Origin: Marinomonas ostreistagni | GTDB lineage: Bacteria; Pseudomonadota; Gammaproteobacteria; Pseudomonadales; Marinomonadaceae | Reading direction: 5' to 3' | NCBI RefSeq assembly: GCF_016888445.1 | Contig: NZ_JAFEKF010000001.1 | Span: 124,001 to 188,000 of the forward strand | Length of the DNA stretch: 64,000 bases | Shown: in pieces, positions 1-8,982 of the stretch | How the letters are laid out: the number at the start of each line of letters is the position of its first letter | Numbering within the stretch: position 1 is the first letter of the stretch | Program-made: the position numbers and the translations under genes | Notes under the pieces: model-generated | Databases searched by the model: none | What the model was told of the DNA's origin: nothing | What the model saw: the letters and a program-made list of their open reading frames with translations, nothing else

Positions 1-85
1 TTCTCAAGTGACTTCTCAAACAGCTTACGAAGACATCGTAGGTGTTATGGCTAAGTCTCCAGAGCTATCTAAGTACCTAGGTTAA
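1..85 (+). CDS. C-terminal fragment of an unidentified protein
   Basis: An open frame enters from the left edge (codons from base 2) and stops with TAA at 83-85, leaving 27 residues that end in the sequence ELSKYLG. A clear rho-independent terminator follows at 109-138, which supports this as a genuine gene end. The fragment is too short to identify. DUF3015-type periplasmic proteins often neighbour DUF4105 genes and are one possibility, but that is only a context guess. Confidence 0.6.
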   Translation, partial: SQVTSQTAYEDIVGVMAKSPELSKYLG

Positions 86-108
86 TCCGTGCTTGCACGT
101 TGACCGAT

Positions 109-138
109 AAAGAGCGGACTTGTCCGCTCTTTTTGTTT
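109..138 (+). terminator. Rho-independent terminator of the left-edge gene
   Basis: The inverted repeat AGAGCGG (111-117) / CCGCTCT (124-130) encloses a six-base loop and is followed by a T-rich run. It lies between the stop at 85 and the ATG at 151, so the next gene is probably transcribed from its own promoter or by read-through. Confidence 0.85.
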
Positions 139-150
139 AAACGGATTTAT

Positions 151-2004
151 ATGCGTAATCTAGCTTTATTTTCCTATGCTTCCCTAGCGACCTTGTCGCT
201 CTCCACTTCTGCAATCGCATCGCCAGCCCTCGAAGATTTGGCACAAGAGCGTCAGTGGCGCAGTATGCTGCACTACGACCAAATAGGTGTGCTACGTCAG
301 TCTGGAAGCCAAATTGAAGATGCCAGTTTTTTTCTTGCTGCAGACGGTCAGTATTCAGCGTTAGCTGAGCTTAAGGCAACCGTTGCTGCGATGACTCGTC
401 AGCCAGTGGGCGATGTGAATGAGTCAGCCCAGTGTCGCTATCCCGCACGTTTAGCTTGGCTTCAGGAGCATCTCCCAGAGACTCAATTTGAGTCAGTTGA
501 CTGCCCTGAATTTGATGAGTGGCGGCAGCAGCTTAATGCGGAAAAGGTGTTTCTGGTGTTTCCAGCGGCGTATTTGAACAGTCCGTCTTCTATGTATGGG
601 CATACATTATTTCGTCTAAAGAAGAAGGGCAATGACACGCCACTGCTCGACTTTGCGGTGAATTACGCTGCCAATACTGATCCTGCTGACAACCAGCTTG
701 TGTTTAGCTACAAAGGGCTTTCAGGGGGCTATCCTGGCGTGGTGTCGGTAATGCCTTTCTATCAAAAGGTCAAAGAGTATAATTTTCTCGAGAACCGCGA
801 TATTTGGGAGTATGAGTTAGATCTCACGTCCGAGGAAGTCGATCAGTTTGTGCGTCATATATGGGAAATGAAGCGTACTTCGATGCCCTACTACTTCTTT
901 TCGCAAAACTGCTCCTACCAGTTGTTGACGATGTTGGATGCGGCGAGTCCAAGACTTAACTTGGCTGCACAATTCGATATTTGGGCGATTCCTGCCGATA
1001 CTGTGCGAGAGATTAAGCGTCAAGGTGTGTTGGGTGAGGCCTCTTATCGGCCTTCAACGCTCAATAAAATCGAAAACATGCTGGCTCAAGTGTCGCCAGA
1101 GCAGATTGCTATAGCCCGTGAGTTGGTTGAGCAGCCAGAACTTGATTTGGCGGCTGTGGCACCTTTGACGCCGGTCGAGCAAGCGCGTGTGTATGATGTC
1201 GCTTATGAATACAGCCGCTATTTATCCGCCCGCAAAAAATCCACGCTTGCGCATTTAAGTGGCAGGTCCATTAAGTTGTTGTCTTTGCGTAGTAAGCTTC
1301 AAGTTGATGATGTGTTTGCGCCGGTAACTACGCCAAGTGTGCGTGATGATCAAGGGCACAGCACCTCGCGTATCAGTCTTGGTGGTGAGCGTCGTCTTGG
1401 CGAGAATTACACGATTCTAGACTATCGCCCTTCATATCATGACGTGCTTGATCCTAAGGGGGGGTATCTTGAGGGGGCAGAGCTGTCTATGTTTAGTGGT
1501 GCTTTGCGTTGGTCGGAACAAGATGGTCTCGAGATTGATCAGATTAATTTCCTTAATATTCATTCAATGGCGCCAGCCAATGCGTTGATGCTGCCTAAGT
1601 CTTGGCATATCAATGCCAGTCTGCTGCGTGATATTGCGTTAGACGATGAATTGGTGTTTCGCTTACATGGTGGGGCAGGGGTGACCCAGCGTATCGGTGA
1701 TAATAGTTTGTTGGCAGGCTTTTGGAATGGTCGCGCTTCTCTAGATGATGAATATAAAGATGGTTATCAGCTTGCGACAGGCCCTGAGATCAAGTGGCTG
1801 GCGTCGTTTGAGCAAATCAATCTATCTTTGAGTTATCAGTACTTGGAAGATGTTAATCGCCATGATGGTGAGCGCCAAGAGGCTCAATTTGGTGTGGCAC
1901 ATACATTTGCACAGGATTGGCAATGGCGTCTTGAGGCTGGCCACACTAAGGTTTCGGAAGATGAGTGGAGCCATGTCAAAGGAATGGTTAATTACTATTT
2001 TTAA
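151..2004 (+). CDS. DUF4105 family exported protein with probable outer-membrane barrel tail
   Basis: The frame is open from 100, but that stretch lies in the previous terminator. ATG at 151 with ACGGA five bases upstream is preferred and gives 617 residues. The N-terminus (MRNLALFSYASLATLSL, then SAIAS) is a Sec signal peptide. The middle has DUF4105 hallmarks: a conserved His in SSMYGHTLFRL and a conserved Cys in QNCSYQLL, which together suggest a papain-like Cys/His site. The last about 230 residues show alternating hydrophobic/polar strands and end in an aromatic residue (VNYYF), as outer-membrane barrels do. From memory, some DUF4105 proteins in Bacteroides act as lipoprotein N-acyltransferases (Lnb). 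Whether this one does is unknown. Confidence 0.8.
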   Translation: MRNLALFSYASLATLSLSTSAIASPALEDLAQERQWRSMLHYDQIGVLRQSGSQIEDASFFLAADGQYSALAELKATVAAMTRQPVGDVNESAQCRYPARLAWLQEHLPETQFESVDCPEFDEWRQQLNAEKVFLVFPAAYLNSPSSMYGHTLFRLKKKGNDTPLLDFAVNYAANTDPADNQLVFSYKGLSGGYPGVVSVMPFYQKVKEYNFLENRDIWEYELDLTSEEVDQFVRHIWEMKRTSMPYYFFSQNCSYQLLTMLDAASPRLNLAAQFDIWAIPADTVREIKRQGVLGEASYRPSTLNKIENMLAQVSPEQIAIARELVEQPELDLAAVAPLTPVEQARVYDVAYEYSRYLSARKKSTLAHLSGRSIKLLSLRSKLQVDDVFAPVTTPSVRDDQGHSTSRISLGGERRLGENYTILDYRPSYHDVLDPKGGYLEGAELSMFSGALRWSEQDGLEIDQINFLNIHSMAPANALMLPKSWHINASLLRDIALDDELVFRLHGGAGVTQRIGDNSLLAGFWNGRASLDDEYKDGYQLATGPEIKWLASFEQINLSLSYQYLEDVNRHDGERQEAQFGVAHTFAQDWQWRLEAGHTKVSEDEWSHVKGMVNYYF

Positions 2005-2020
2005 GCCTTTCTTTAGATAT

Positions 2021-2050
2021 AAAAAAAGCCAGCTGGATGCTGGCTTTTTT
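2021..2050. terminator. Bidirectional terminator between DUF4105 gene and gbcA
   Basis: Stem GCCAGC (2028-2033) / GCTGGC (2039-2044) with loop TGGAT, an A7 tract on the left and T6 on the right. It can therefore terminate both converging genes. Confidence 0.85.
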
Positions 2051-2071
2051 GTGCCTATCGAATCATCTTAA

Positions 2072-3343
2072 TTATTTTTTAAGATTTTTCTGGATAGTGT
2101 CTGTGTACCACTCTAGGAAGTTCATAACACCAAATTCGTACGTTTCAGAGTACTGACCTGGTTGGTAACCTACAGAGTTGATACCTAGTTGGTTTTGCTC
2201 GCCAAGGATACGGTCTTGGTCGTTTGTTGCATCCCAAACCTGACGTAGACGCTCTGGATCGTAATCTTCGCCTTCTACTGCATCTTTGTGTACGAACCAC
2301 TTAGTAGTCACCATAGACTCTTGCGCAGAGATTGGTAGTACACGGAACACGATGAAGTGGTCAGACTGCATGTGGTTCCAAGAGTTTGGAAGGTGAAGGA
2401 TACGCATAGAACCTAGTTCTGGGTTCTTGATGCTGCCTAGCATCTTCTTACAACCGGCTTCACCGTCGATCGTCATTACTTTCGTGCCTTTTTTCAGTGG
2501 CATACGAACGATACGGTTACGCTTACCTGGGCCGTAGCTCTTGTGCTCGTGTGGAATGCCTTCAGCGTCCCATTTAGCCGCTTGATCAGCGTAGTGATCT
2601 AGGAAGTCCTGTGGTGCGCGTGGGTCGTTTGTGTCGTCCCATTCTAGGATTGTGTTAAGTAGCTCTGGGTGGCTACCGGCACAGTGGTAACACTCACGGT
2701 TGTTTTCTAGTACAAGCTTCCAGTTAGCTTTTTCGTACATGTTAGACTCAGCAGCCAACTTAGTGTTTTCTACGTCGTAAGGAGCCATGTACTCTTCTAG
2801 AGTTGCTAGGAACTCATCGAAGTCGCCTTGTGGTTCTTCTTTACCTAGAGAGATAAAGATGAAGCCGCCTGCAGTTTTGCAGTGTGCTTTCTTAAGGCCG
2901 TGCTGAGACTTATCAAAGCTATCGCCCATCTCAGTACCAGCAAATAGTAGGTTACCTTTAAGGTCGTAAGTCCACTGGTGGTAAGGACATACTAGGTTTG
3001 CTACTTTACCGCGGTGCTCAAGACATACGCGTGAGCCACGGTGACGACAAGTGTTGTGGAAGGCATTCACAGAACCATCTGCATCGCGTACGACTAGGAT
3101 AGGGTTTTGCGCGATTTCTACTGTGAAGTAGTCGCCACGATTAGGGATTTCGCTGGTCATACCAACGAATAGCCATTCTTTCTGGAATATTTCTTCCACA
3201 TCAACGCGGAACATGTGAGGGTCGTTGTACAGTGGCGCGTCCAACGAGTAGTTTGCTGGGCGAGCCTCAAGCAATTTAGACATTTCTTCGCGAGCTTCGG
3301 TGATAGTCGCGTAACGCATATTTAGCAGATCATTTTGATTCAT
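2072..3343 (-). CDS. gbcA: Glycine betaine monooxygenase, Rieske oxygenase subunit
   Basis: Terminal oxygenase that with GbcB demethylates glycine betaine to dimethylglycine and formaldehyde in the cytoplasm. The frame is open to a TTG at 3364, but ATG at 3343, preceded by GAGG, fits better and gives 423 residues, close to Pseudomonas GbcA. The Rieske 2Fe-2S ligands C99-x-H101 and C119-x2-H122 are present. The mononuclear iron motif follows with H220 and H225 in ECYHCAGSHPE. The gene is transcribed divergently from gbcB across a 317-bp region. The nearby GbdR-type regulator at 7809-8909 supports this substrate over a generic ring-hydroxylating oxygenase. Confidence 0.93.
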   Translation of the reverse strand: MNQNDLLNMRYATITEAREEMSKLLEARPANYSLDAPLYNDPHMFRVDVEEIFQKEWLFVGMTSEIPNRGDYFTVEIAQNPILVVRDADGSVNAFHNTCRHRGSRVCLEHRGKVANLVCPYHQWTYDLKGNLLFAGTEMGDSFDKSQHGLKKAHCKTAGGFIFISLGKEEPQGDFDEFLATLEEYMAPYDVENTKLAAESNMYEKANWKLVLENNRECYHCAGSHPELLNTILEWDDTNDPRAPQDFLDHYADQAAKWDAEGIPHEHKSYGPGKRNRIVRMPLKKGTKVMTIDGEAGCKKMLGSIKNPELGSMRILHLPNSWNHMQSDHFIVFRVLPISAQESMVTTKWFVHKDAVEGEDYDPERLRQVWDATNDQDRILGEQNQLGINSVGYQPGQYSETYEFGVMNFLEWYTDTIQKNLKK

Positions 3344-3660
3344 TAGAGTGATCCTCAATAACAAAAGCCGAGTTGATGTTGTTTCCCTCGTCGGAGCAAC
3401 AAATGTGGGAGTTGCTTTAGGCGTTCCCGTTTATCGTTATAATAATGACGCTATCCTCACCTATGTTTCGAAAATTAAAATGACCAATTGCGACATGGTC
3501 ACATACATAAATCGACTCTTCTTGCTATATCAGGGGGTTAGCGGTATTTTCATGGCCGCTATGAGCAACTTGGTGTCGTAAATAGTTAACTTAAATAAGG
3601 GGACTCGAACGACAATTGCTCGAATAGGTGAAACGTCAACGCCATCAAGAGAGAATAACC
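3344..3660. promoter_or_regulatory. Divergent gbcA/gbcB promoter region with inverted repeat
   Basis: This 317-bp stretch contains no credible gene. A short open frame at 3348-3581 has no start context and composition unlike a protein. The clearest structure is an inverted repeat TGACCA (3481-3486) / TGGTCA (3496-3501) with a 9-base spacer, placed roughly midway between the two starts. It is a candidate operator for the GbdR-type regulator encoded 4 kb downstream. The octamer GACCAATT at its left arm recurs at 7542-7549 upstream of gbdR. Binding is inference. Confidence 0.5.
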
Positions 3661-4794
3661 ATGACTAATCCTTCAACAGTCTCAACTACTGCAGACTACT
3701 TAGCACCCGTTAACACCCAAACTTGGGTGAATGGCCGTCACAACGTACGTTGTGTTGCCGTCATTCAAGAGTCTTGGGATGTGCGCACATTCTGTTTCAT
3801 GGCTCAGCAGCCAGTGATGTTCTTCTTTAAACCAGGTCAGTTTGTGACGTTGGAGTTAGAGATCGATGGTAAGCAGGTGATGCGCTCGTACACTATCTCA
3901 AGCTCGCCATCAGTACCTTACAGCTTCTCTATTACTGTTAAGCGTGCACCGGGTGGTCTGGTTTCTAACTGGCTACATGACAACATGGAAGTAGGTACCG
4001 AGCTTGCCGTTCACGGTCCAGTAGGTAACTTCAACTGTATCGATTTCCCAGCTGATAAAGTATTGCTTCTATCTGGTGGTGTGGGTATTACACCTGTGAT
4101 GTCTATGGCACGTTGGTGGTTTGACTCTAACGCAGACGTTGATGTTTCTTTCATTCATAGTGCGCGTTCGCCACGTGATTTGATTTACGCTCGTGAGCTT
4201 GATCACATTGCCTCACGTCTAAGCAACTTCAGCTTGAACGTGATTGTTGAGCGTATGGAAAACGGCCACGCATGGCATGGTTACCGTGGTTACCTAGATG
4301 CGGTTAAGCTTGAAATGATTGCCCCAGATTTCATGGAGCGTGAGATCTTCTGTTGTGGTCCAACACCTTACATGAATGCTGTGAAGAAGCTTCTTAAAGA
4401 GAAAGGCTTCGACATGACGCGTTACCACGAAGAAGCCTTCGGTGCGACGCCAGATGAGATCGTTGAAGATGCGATCGAAAACGCAGAAGTGGCACAAGCT
4501 GAAGCGGATGCGCTAACATCTGAAGATATGCATCGCGTGGAAGTAATCAGTGGCGGTATGAACATGAGTGTTCAGGTGCCACCTAACGAAACGCTACACA
4601 ACGCAGCAGCGAAACTGAACCTACACATTCCAAAGGCATGTGGTATGGGTATCTGTGGTACATGTAAAGTACTTGTCAAAGAAGGCGAGACACACATGGA
4701 AGCCAACGGTGGTATCACCGATGAAGACGTTGCAGAAGGCTACGTACTGTCTTGCTGTACAGTAGCGAAATCTGATGTAGTAATTGAATACTAA
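3661..4794 (+). CDS. gbcB: Glycine betaine monooxygenase, ferredoxin-reductase subunit
   Basis: Electron-transfer partner of GbcA, passing electrons from NAD(P)H through FAD and a 2Fe-2S centre. ATG at 3661 follows an AGAGAG purine stretch; a GTG at 3628 is less likely. The 377-residue product has the FAD-binding motif RSYTISSSP (about residues 74-82), the NAD-binding motif GGVGITP and the CCGPTPYM reductase motif. It ends in a plant-type ferredoxin domain with CGMGICGTC and a later Cys in LSCCTV. The next gene starts 25 bases downstream on the same strand, so co-transcription is plausible. Confidence 0.92.
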   Translation: MTNPSTVSTTADYLAPVNTQTWVNGRHNVRCVAVIQESWDVRTFCFMAQQPVMFFFKPGQFVTLELEIDGKQVMRSYTISSSPSVPYSFSITVKRAPGGLVSNWLHDNMEVGTELAVHGPVGNFNCIDFPADKVLLLSGGVGITPVMSMARWWFDSNADVDVSFIHSARSPRDLIYARELDHIASRLSNFSLNVIVERMENGHAWHGYRGYLDAVKLEMIAPDFMEREIFCCGPTPYMNAVKKLLKEKGFDMTRYHEEAFGATPDEIVEDAIENAEVAQAEADALTSEDMHRVEVISGGMNMSVQVPPNETLHNAAAKLNLHIPKACGMGICGTCKVLVKEGETHMEANGGITDEDVAEGYVLSCCTVAKSDVVIEY

Positions 4795-4819
4795 TTAACT
4801 GTCAGACTAGGCGCCCTAA

Positions 4820-6700
4820 ATGGAAGCAGAACAAATTGAGATAGCGGAATTTTTAGGGCGCTATCCTCCTTTTACTTTTCTCCCTGAAAAGACCTTACAG
4901 CGTGTCGCAACCTCGGTTGAGATAAGCTACTACCGTCAAGGTACGGATGTGTTCCGCTTTGGTGATGAGATACATGACTTATGTATCATTCGCAGCGGAG
5001 CCGTTGAAATTTATCGTCGTAATGGCAATCTTTATAATCGCCTCAGTGTCGGGGACGTGTTTGGGCAGTTGGGCTTGTTGATGTCCAATCGTGTGCGTTT
5101 GCCTGCCCGAGCAATGGAAGATTCACTGCTATACTTTTTGCCAGAAAAACTGTTTCACGAGTTGTGTGACGACTTTGAAGAGTTTGCCTATTTTGTCGAA
5201 GTGGATGATAAGCGCAAACTGAATAAAGAAGTGGAGCAGCAACGTGGTGAAGGTGCGCTCAGCAGTGAAAAAGTTGCCACACTGATTACCCGTGCTCCGG
5301 TCATGATTAATACCAGCGCTAGCATTCGTCATGCAGCCTTGAAGATGACCGAAGATTCCGTGTCATGCTTGTTGATTGTCGATGAAATTTCGTCTTATGA
5401 AGATGATGGTGAGCCGCAATACGACTTAGTGGGTATTTTGACGGATCGTGATTTAAGAACGCGCGTGGTGTCTCAAGGCTTGGACTTAGATGGTTCGGTT
5501 GCTGCGGTCATGACACCGCACCCCAAAACCATCGACAAAGACACCTATGTGTTTGAAGCCATGCTTATGATGCTGCGCTTCAACCTGCACCATTTACCTG
5601 TAGTTGATCATGGCCGCCCCAAAGGCGTACTTGCCATTTCTGACATCGTTCGCTACGAATCTAAAAACAGTCTTTACATTGTTAGTTTGATTCATCGTCA
5701 ACACAGCCAAGAAGAGTTGGTGGAAGTGGCAAAAGATGTGTCCGATTGCTTTATTCGCATGGTGCGACAAGATTCGAGCGCACATATGATTGGCAGTGCC
5801 ATGTCGGTAATTGGGCGTAGCTTCAAGCAACGCTTGTTGGAGCTTGCGGAAGAAAAGCTTGGGCCGCCGCCGGTACCGTATTGTTTTCTTGCGCTGGGCT
5901 CTATGGCCCGTGATGAGCAATTGTTAATTACCGATCAAGACAACGCCATTATCCTTTCCAATGAGTATGACCATGCCAAGCACAATGCTTATTTTGAAGC
6001 GCTTTCAGCGTTTGTCTCAGACGGTTTAGATAAGTGTGGCTACCCATATTGTAGTGGCCGCATTATGGCGACCAATCCGCGTTGGCGTAAAACGATATCG
6101 GATTGGCGTGCTTGTTTTGCGGATTGGATCGATACGCCCAATCCTGATGCCTTGCTTAACAGTTCCGTGTTTTTCGATTTAGAAGGTGTATGGGGCAAAA
6201 CCGAATGGGCTGAAGAGTTGTACCGATTTGTTGTGAATCGCACTAAGTCGAGCCCTAAATTTTTAGCCAGTTTAGCCCGTAATGCACTGCTGCGTACACC
6301 GCCACTAGGCTTCTTCAAAGAGTTCGTGATGGAGCAAGATGGGGAGCATCGTCGAACTATTAACCTTAAGCGCCGTGGTACAGCGCCACTGGCTGACTTA
6401 ATTCGCGTTCATGCGCTCGCAGTGGGTTCAATGTCACGCAACTCTTTTAGCCGTTTGGATGACATAATTCGTGCTGGTATCTTGCCAGATAAGCGCGGTC
6501 AAGAGCTCAAATATGCGCTGGAGTATTTGGCGATGGTGCGCATTCGTCATCAAGTGGAAGATGTCGAAGAGGGGCAGGAGATTGATAACAATATCGAGCC
6601 AGATACCTTATCTGATATCGAGCGTCGTAATCTTAAAGAAGCCTTCAATGTGCTGAATAACAGTCAGCGCTTCCTGAAATATCGATATCCTTTCTCATAA
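4820..6700 (+). CDS. cNMP-binding / CBS / DUF294 nucleotidyltransferase-like protein
   Basis: A 626-residue cytoplasmic signalling-type protein. Domain order: a cyclic-nucleotide-binding fold at about 15-135 (FGDEIHDLCIIRSGAVEIYRR and GDVFGQLGLL), a CBS pair at about 150-285 (VGILTDRDLR, HHLPVVD), a DUF294 nucleotidyltransferase core at about 330-450 with GSMARDEQLLITDQDNA (a GS...DxD metal site), and a DUF294 C-terminal helical domain. Related genes usually sit beside a sodium:solute symporter and acetyl-CoA synthetase. Here the gene instead follows gbcB by 25 bases and precedes an exonuclease by 12 bases. The Shine-Dalgarno is weak. The substrate of the nucleotidyltransferase is unknown. 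Confidence 0.85.
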   Translation: MEAEQIEIAEFLGRYPPFTFLPEKTLQRVATSVEISYYRQGTDVFRFGDEIHDLCIIRSGAVEIYRRNGNLYNRLSVGDVFGQLGLLMSNRVRLPARAMEDSLLYFLPEKLFHELCDDFEEFAYFVEVDDKRKLNKEVEQQRGEGALSSEKVATLITRAPVMINTSASIRHAALKMTEDSVSCLLIVDEISSYEDDGEPQYDLVGILTDRDLRTRVVSQGLDLDGSVAAVMTPHPKTIDKDTYVFEAMLMMLRFNLHHLPVVDHGRPKGVLAISDIVRYESKNSLYIVSLIHRQHSQEELVEVAKDVSDCFIRMVRQDSSAHMIGSAMSVIGRSFKQRLLELAEEKLGPPPVPYCFLALGSMARDEQLLITDQDNAIILSNEYDHAKHNAYFEALSAFVSDGLDKCGYPYCSGRIMATNPRWRKTISDWRACFADWIDTPNPDALLNSSVFFDLEGVWGKTEWAEELYRFVVNRTKSSPKFLASLARNALLRTPPLGFFKEFVMEQDGEHRRTINLKRRGTAPLADLIRVHALAVGSMSRNSFSRLDDIIRAGILPDKRGQELKYALEYLAMVRIRHQVEDVEEGQEIDNNIEPDTLSDIERRNLKEAFNVLNNSQRFLKYRYPFS

Positions 6701-6712
6701 TGGAGTCCTGCT

Positions 6713-7423
6713 GTGGGTCGTGTGAAAGATGAGTTTTCTTGGCGTGCATTCCTAACACAACAAGCCAGTGCTTGTGAGCAGCCGGTCGTACAGCAATTTA
6801 TTGAAAGTCAGATCTTTCCTGAGCACTTAACGGTCGCTGAAGCGGAGTTCGTAGCATTAGATTTTGAGACGACTGGCCTTGATGTAGAAAACGATGAAAT
6901 CGTTAGTATCGGTTTAGTACCTTTTACTCTTGACCGCATTAAGGTCTCCCAAGCTCGTCACTGGATCGTCAAACCTGAGTGCAATCTTAAAGATGATTCC
7001 ATCGTGATTCATGGTATTACGCATTCTGCGATTTCTGATGCGCCCACGCTTGATGAGGTGCTAGAGCAGGTCCTGAGTTGCTTGGCTGGCCGTGTAGTCG
7101 TAGTTCACTATCAGTACATAGAACGTGAATTTCTTAATCGTGCGGTTCAGCATCGTTTTGATACTGGATTAGTCTTTCCTATGGTGGACACCATGTGGCT
7201 TGAGGGAGTCTTGTATCGAGCAGGCTGGCGCAACAAGCTAAAGCGTCTACTAGGTGGGCGACTGCAGTCCATTCGTTTGGCGGATAGTCGGCTGCGTTAT
7301 GCTCTGCCAAGGTACCATTTGCACAGTGCCATGAGCGATGCGATTGCGACGGCAGAGTTATTGCAGGCACAAATAAAGCACCGTTATTCTAACAACAAAA
7401 TTGTGACAGAATTATTTCTGTGA
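6713..7423 (+). CDS. DnaQ-type 3'-5' exonuclease
   Basis: A 236-residue DEDDh exonuclease. Exo I is DFETTG (residues about 50-55). The Exo II region includes VVVHYQYIEREFL, with Tyr-Gln where polymerase epsilon subunits have His-Asn. Exo III ends in HSAMSDAIATAEL, carrying the catalytic His and Asp. The start is GTG at 6713 with TGGAG upstream. It is 12 bases after the DUF294 gene, and this pairing is conserved in many gammaproteobacteria near carboxylate transporter genes. The role is unclear: it is not the polymerase III proofreading subunit, and a small-nucleotide or RNA-end substrate is possible. Confidence 0.82.
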   Translation: MGRVKDEFSWRAFLTQQASACEQPVVQQFIESQIFPEHLTVAEAEFVALDFETTGLDVENDEIVSIGLVPFTLDRIKVSQARHWIVKPECNLKDDSIVIHGITHSAISDAPTLDEVLEQVLSCLAGRVVVVHYQYIEREFLNRAVQHRFDTGLVFPMVDTMWLEGVLYRAGWRNKLKRLLGGRLQSIRLADSRLRYALPRYHLHSAMSDAIATAELLQAQIKHRYSNNKIVTELFL

Positions 7424-7808
7424 TCTAGATCATTGCCCTTCAAATGTGTCGCAAACAGTGCGAACACCCCCTTCCAGTGCACCATTCTGATGCGGTCTTG
7501 TCGTAATTAGTTAAATTGATTGGGATTACTGTATTAAAAACGACCAATTATTAGGATCTGATAGTGATTCTCAGTTGTCGCTTTTGGTTAAAATGGTTGC
7601 TTATCTTGTCGCTAACGTGATATTTATAGTGGGTGGGTCAATTATTATACGCTTTCCGTTTAGCCCCTAGTGTTAGGTGGCAGTGGAAAAAAAGCGAAGA
7701 GACGTAATTCCAACAGCTACTGTCGGTCCGTCATAATAAAAATGGTGTGTATGGCAAATTGGCCTACTAATTGCTTACGCTATATATCACGTATAAGAGG
7801 GCACTCTC
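7424..7808 (+). promoter_or_regulatory. Leader/promoter region of gbdR
   Basis: 385 bp without a convincing gene; a 70-codon frame at 7670 overlaps the regulator start in another frame and lacks a ribosome site. AT-rich segments around 7500-7550 and 7730-7800 could hold promoters. The octamer GACCAATT at 7542-7549 is shared with the gbcA/gbcB divergent region. I see no strong terminator for the exonuclease gene. Confidence 0.4.
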
Positions 7809-8909
7809 ATGGTCTCATCTTCCCCTACCCAAGTTGTCGCGGCCAAGAAAGTCACTCGTGTTGGCTTCTTGCTGTTAGATAACTTTACTATGATCGCGTT
7901 AGCGTCTGCTCTAGAACCTTTACGTATGGCAAATCAGCTTTACGGCGAGGAGCTTTACAATTGGCATATGATTTCTGAATCTGGCGAAGCTGTGGTAGCC
8001 AGTGACGGTTTGAGTCTAGCGGCAGATACTTCGATCGCAGATTGTCCTGAACTCGATATGATTATCGTGGCAGGTGGTCTGGACATCACTCGTGCTTTTA
8101 CTTCAAAGCAAGTGAGTTGGTTGCAGCAAAGAGGGCGTAAAGGAATTACGCTTGGTAGTATTTGTACAGGGGCGTATGTGCTTGCACATGCCGGGTTATT
8201 AGACGGCTACAATTGTAGTGTGCACTGGGAATGTATGACTGCGTTGCAGGAAAGCTACCCTAAAGTACGCTGTAATAACCGTCTGTTCTCAATGGATGAG
8301 GCGCGTTTCACTGCCACAGGTGGCAGTGCACCAATGGATATGTTCTTGACGATCATCGCCCGTGAGCATGGAGCGAAATTGTCTAGTGCCGTGTCTGATA
8401 TGTTTATCTGTGACCGTATTCGCAGTGAATATGATCAGCAGCGTGTGCCGTTACGTCAGCTTAATAAAGGTGGTTGTAAACCTAAGTTGGTCGATGTGAT
8501 CGAGCTGATGGAAAACAATCTTGAAGAGCCGATTGATTTAGACGAGTTAGCTGCGTTTGTTGATGTTTCTCGTCGTCAGTTAGAGCGTATGTTCCACAAG
8601 TACTTAGATTGTTCACCGTCACGTTACTACCTGCGTTTGCGTTTAGATCGTGCGCGTCAGTTATTAAAGCAATCGAGTATGTCGATTGTTGAAATTTCTG
8701 CAGCTTGCGGTTTTATTTCAACGCCGCATTTCAGCCGTTGTTACCGTAAACATCTTGGCATTTCGCCACGAGATGAGCGTAAAGTCGCTTGGATGGGGAA
8801 TATCACTCCAACTGAGCAGGGTGTTGGTAATCTGGTCTACATGCCACATTCTACCCATGCCTTAAGTAATGCTCACTCTGAACCAAGTTTTGGTTCGATT
8901 GTGATGTAA
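7809..8909 (+). CDS. gbdR: GlxA-type AraC-family regulator, probable GbdR
   Basis: A 366-residue transcription regulator, the size of Pseudomonas GbdR. The N-terminal half is a DJ-1/PfpI-like glutamine-amidotransferase fold (residues about 15-185) with SICTGAYVLAHAGLLDG at the nucleophile elbow. The C-terminal half is an AraC-type double helix-turn-helix (about 225-325: DLDELAAFVDVSRRQLERMF and IVEISAACGFISTPHFSR). GbdR proteins sense glycine betaine/dimethylglycine and activate gbc genes. Location 4 kb from gbcA/gbcB supports the name. The ATG follows AAGAGGGCACTCTC. A strong terminator follows the gene. Confidence 0.85.
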   Translation: MVSSSPTQVVAAKKVTRVGFLLLDNFTMIALASALEPLRMANQLYGEELYNWHMISESGEAVVASDGLSLAADTSIADCPELDMIIVAGGLDITRAFTSKQVSWLQQRGRKGITLGSICTGAYVLAHAGLLDGYNCSVHWECMTALQESYPKVRCNNRLFSMDEARFTATGGSAPMDMFLTIIAREHGAKLSSAVSDMFICDRIRSEYDQQRVPLRQLNKGGCKPKLVDVIELMENNLEEPIDLDELAAFVDVSRRQLERMFHKYLDCSPSRYYLRLRLDRARQLLKQSSMSIVEISAACGFISTPHFSRCYRKHLGISPRDERKVAWMGNITPTEQGVGNLVYMPHSTHALSNAHSEPSFGSIVM

Positions 8910-8927
8910 GCACAAAGTTTAGAAATG

Positions 8928-8956
8928 AAAAAGGGAGCTAAGAGCTCCCTTTTTTT
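8928..8956 (+). terminator. Terminator of gbdR
   Basis: GGGAGCT (8933-8939) / AGCTCCC (8943-8949), loop AAG, with flanking A and T tracts. It could also work on the minus strand. Confidence 0.88.
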
Positions 8957-8982
8957 GTGCTGATTTTGCTTGGTTTAATAAC

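Noticed and set aside
3348..3581. 77-codon frame in the gbcA/gbcB intergenic region
   Set aside because: No ribosome site, low-complexity translation, and it covers the shared promoter region.
7670..7882. 70-codon frame upstream of gbdR
   Set aside because: It overlaps the gbdR start in another frame and has no start context.
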